From Psychrobacter sp. FME13 (GTDB lineage Bacteria > Pseudomonadota > Gammaproteobacteria > Pseudomonadales > Moraxellaceae): a stretch of DNA of 41,362 nt. The stretch lies in assembly GCF_014861395.1 (NCBI RefSeq), contig NZ_RRYV01000015.1:1-41362 (forward strand), read 5' to 3'. Below, piece after piece: positions 40,078-41,362 of this stretch. The notes below the pieces were generated by a model, which was not told where the DNA came from, searched no databases, and worked only from the letters and a program-made list of their open reading frames with translations. How positions within the stretch are numbered: the first letter of the stretch is position 1; each line of letters begins with the position of its first letter. The position numbers were made by a program, and so were the translations under genes.

Positions 40078-40205
40078 TTATACTCCGATTAGCCAATATG
40101 TACAGATTAAAAATAATTACAGTTCATAGCCTGCCTAAACTATAAGGCAGACTAAGGTTAAAATAACTTTCATAGTCACATTATTTATGAAATAGCAAAA
40201 TCGAT

Positions 40206-41185
40206 CTAAGCCCTCATCTCATAAACACTATCGTTACCGCCTCTATAACTAGCAAAGATATGCTGATAGACGTCTGTTGCTTTAGTATCGACATCTTCAT
40301 CACTATATGACTCTTGAGGTAGCCATAGCAGATTGTCATGGATAACTATCTTAATCTGAGCAATAACCTCACGACTTTCTCGCCAGCGCTCAATAGTTAG
40401 CTTTTCAGCTTTTAGTACGTCTAGTGTTTTCTTAGCCACTTTCTTCACTTCTTTGACGTCTTTTTTGCTCAGCTCTTTACCTTCAGTCAGTAGATCAAAA
40501 ATCGCCAATACTTCCTGATCACCTAAGTTTTCTTTTATAGCTCTCTGTTCTTCAGCAGATAAGTCTTTAACAAAATCGTTCAGGTCATCAAAAACCTTCA
40601 CCGTATTTTCTAGAGATTTACCTGCATTATAATCGTCTATTATTTCTTTATAACGCTCATAGAACTCAACTCTCGAAGGATTTTCCTTCAGCATTTGCTT
40701 CAGCTTATTCTCAATAACTTGTTGCAGGGTGTAGGTGATCGTATTTTTTTGATCAGACTTAGCAAATGCGTCTTTTAATTTATCAAAATCTAAATTGCTT
40801 AGGTCAATATAGATACCGTCTACATGATCACTTTGTTTGACACTGATACTATCACTCACCAAGCTTTGTAGCTTTTGCATGACTTCAGTGATATCAGCAG
40901 ACTTGACACTTTTATTGAGACGCTTATAAATAGCGTCAATTGCGTTATGGTCTTTGGTATGAGCCTTGGCTTGCGGTTCAGGAAAAAGAGCTTTGTATTT
41001 TCTAAAAACGTTTCTAGCCATAACTTCAAAGGTAGCGCGAGTATTTTCGTTTAAACACACGCAGTTTTCAGCTTCTTGTATTTTGCTTATTCTCATCATT
41101 GGATTAGCATTCTTGAGAGATTCAAGATCAAAGCCTAGTGAGTGGAGATGCTTTGTCGTCTCTTTAATAGCTGCTCTAAGCTCTT
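40206..41185 (-). pseudogene. hsdR: HsdR, type I restriction enzyme R subunit, 5'-truncated by an IS3-family element
   Basis: Only the C-terminal helical region of an HsdR remains, about 325 codons. The frame runs from the IS junction (KELRAAIKETTKHLHSLGFDLESLKNANP) through a first Met at 41099 to the stop. AENCVCLNENTRATFEVMARNVFRKYKALFPEP, IDLSNLDFDKLKDAF and ENPSRVEFYERYKEIIDDYN match the HsdR C-terminal domain family. The nuclease and helicase motor domains, together more than half of a normal subunit, are missing from this side. A short product starting at MMRISKIQ could be made but cannot restrict DNA. hsdM and hsdS, if present, lie beyond the IS. Confidence 0.87.
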
Positions 41186-41362
41186 TGAACCGCCCCGACT
41201 ATATCGGAGAGTGGATTGCTTGAGTCAGGCAGCTTTGTCTGACTCACAAAGACTATCATAGTATCGTCTCTCAAACTCAAAAGGCGACACATAGCCAATC
41301 GTACTATGAATGCGAGTTTTGTTAAACCAATCGACCCATTCAAGGGTTGCTAATTCAACATC
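41186..41362 (-). mobile_element. IS3-family insertion sequence, 3' part
   Basis: The end of the element starts TGAACCGCCCCGACTATATC, a terminal repeat of IS3-family type, and directly joins the hsdR coding sequence. The transposase stop codon is about 39 nt inside. The other end and any target duplication are outside the window. Confidence 0.85.
41225..41362 (-). CDS. IS3-family transposase (OrfB), C-terminal fragment
   Basis: Forty-five codons to a TGA stop, open to the window edge. LEWVDWFNKTRIHSTIGYVSPFEFERRYYD is the usual end of the IS3 DDE integrase domain, where W-x-x-W/Y-x-N and the IGYVSP segment are conserved. The catalytic residues lie mostly outside the window. In IS3 elements OrfB is normally made as a frameshift fusion with OrfA, which is not visible here. 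Confidence 0.9.
   Translation of the reverse strand, partial: DVELATLEWVDWFNKTRIHSTIGYVSPFEFERRYYDSLCESDKAA

Larger units (their letters stand above)
27598..41362. mobile_element. Integrative element inserted at tRNA-Ser (right end not seen)
   Basis: A P4-type integrase gene directly follows the tRNA 3' end. After it come a Rep-like Gp2 protein, DUF932, a YqaJ exonuclease, a metal-binding protein and AlpA, all typical of mobile islands. A minus-strand block with defence-like genes follows. No second copy of the tRNA 3' end is seen before the window edge, so the right boundary is unknown, and the minus-strand block may belong to this element or to an adjoining one. Confidence 0.8.

Noticed and set aside
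27598-41362. Right attachment site (copy of the tRNA-Ser 3' end)
   Set aside because: No second copy of the T-arm/acceptor sequence was seen up to the window edge.

Overview
This window looks like a chromosomal segment of a low-to-mid GC gammaproteobacterium of the Moraxellaceae, most likely Psychrobacter. The evidence is an OmpR-type regulator that resembles Acinetobacter BfmR almost throughout, a MurD with the P-loop variant GSNAKST, and gene groups such as zur-znuCB/znuA, dksA-gluQ, murD-ftsW and glnK-amtB, all with A/T-rich spacers. The genus is an inference from memory of protein families, not a search result.

Core part (about 200-27,600). The left edge holds the 3' end of an IS30-family element next to bfmR. 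Then comes a complete F1Fo ATP synthase operon on the minus strand (atpB-E-F-H-A-G-D-C). atpI lies 690 bp upstream of atpB, cut off by a terminator and a folded leader. A zinc-uptake locus follows: znuA is divergent from zur-znuC-znuB, with a clear Zur box between them. After that come cpdA, dksA and gluQ (plus), then ftsW and murD (minus), a SulP anion transporter with a tandem UspA protein, and glnK-amtB behind a sigma-54-like promoter. The core part ends with a small secreted DUF2147-like protein, a short unknown protein, a secreted NUC1-family nuclease, and a tRNA-Ser(GGA) with its own promoter.

Accessory part (about 27,600 to the right edge). An integrative element begins at the tRNA-Ser 3' end. 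Its P4-type tyrosine integrase is preceded by several GTTGGTCT-type repeats. Next are a divergent unknown protein with a C-terminal DNA-binding-like segment and a Rep-like inovirus Gp2/YfjJ-type protein, with two perfect palindromes between them. A run of plus-strand genes follows: a split zinc-ribbon protein, DUF932, a YqaJ exonuclease, a cysteine-rich metal-binding protein and an AlpA regulator. Nearly every one is followed by its own intrinsic terminator, often with no room for a new promoter. A perfect 10 x 10-bp tandem array separates these from a minus-strand, defence-like block: a Schlafen/AlbA-type ATPase, a three-helix membrane protein of unknown family, an NA37/YejK-like protein, and the C-terminal remnant of a type I restriction HsdR cut by an IS3-family insertion whose 3' end reaches the window edge. 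The right attachment site is not visible.

The best candidate for an undescribed system is the tightly coupled pair NA37-like protein plus membrane protein (37,535-40,077), possibly acting with the neighbouring ATPase. The shared repeat motif at the integrase and next to alpA, and the gene-terminator-gene layout of the element, also merit attention.
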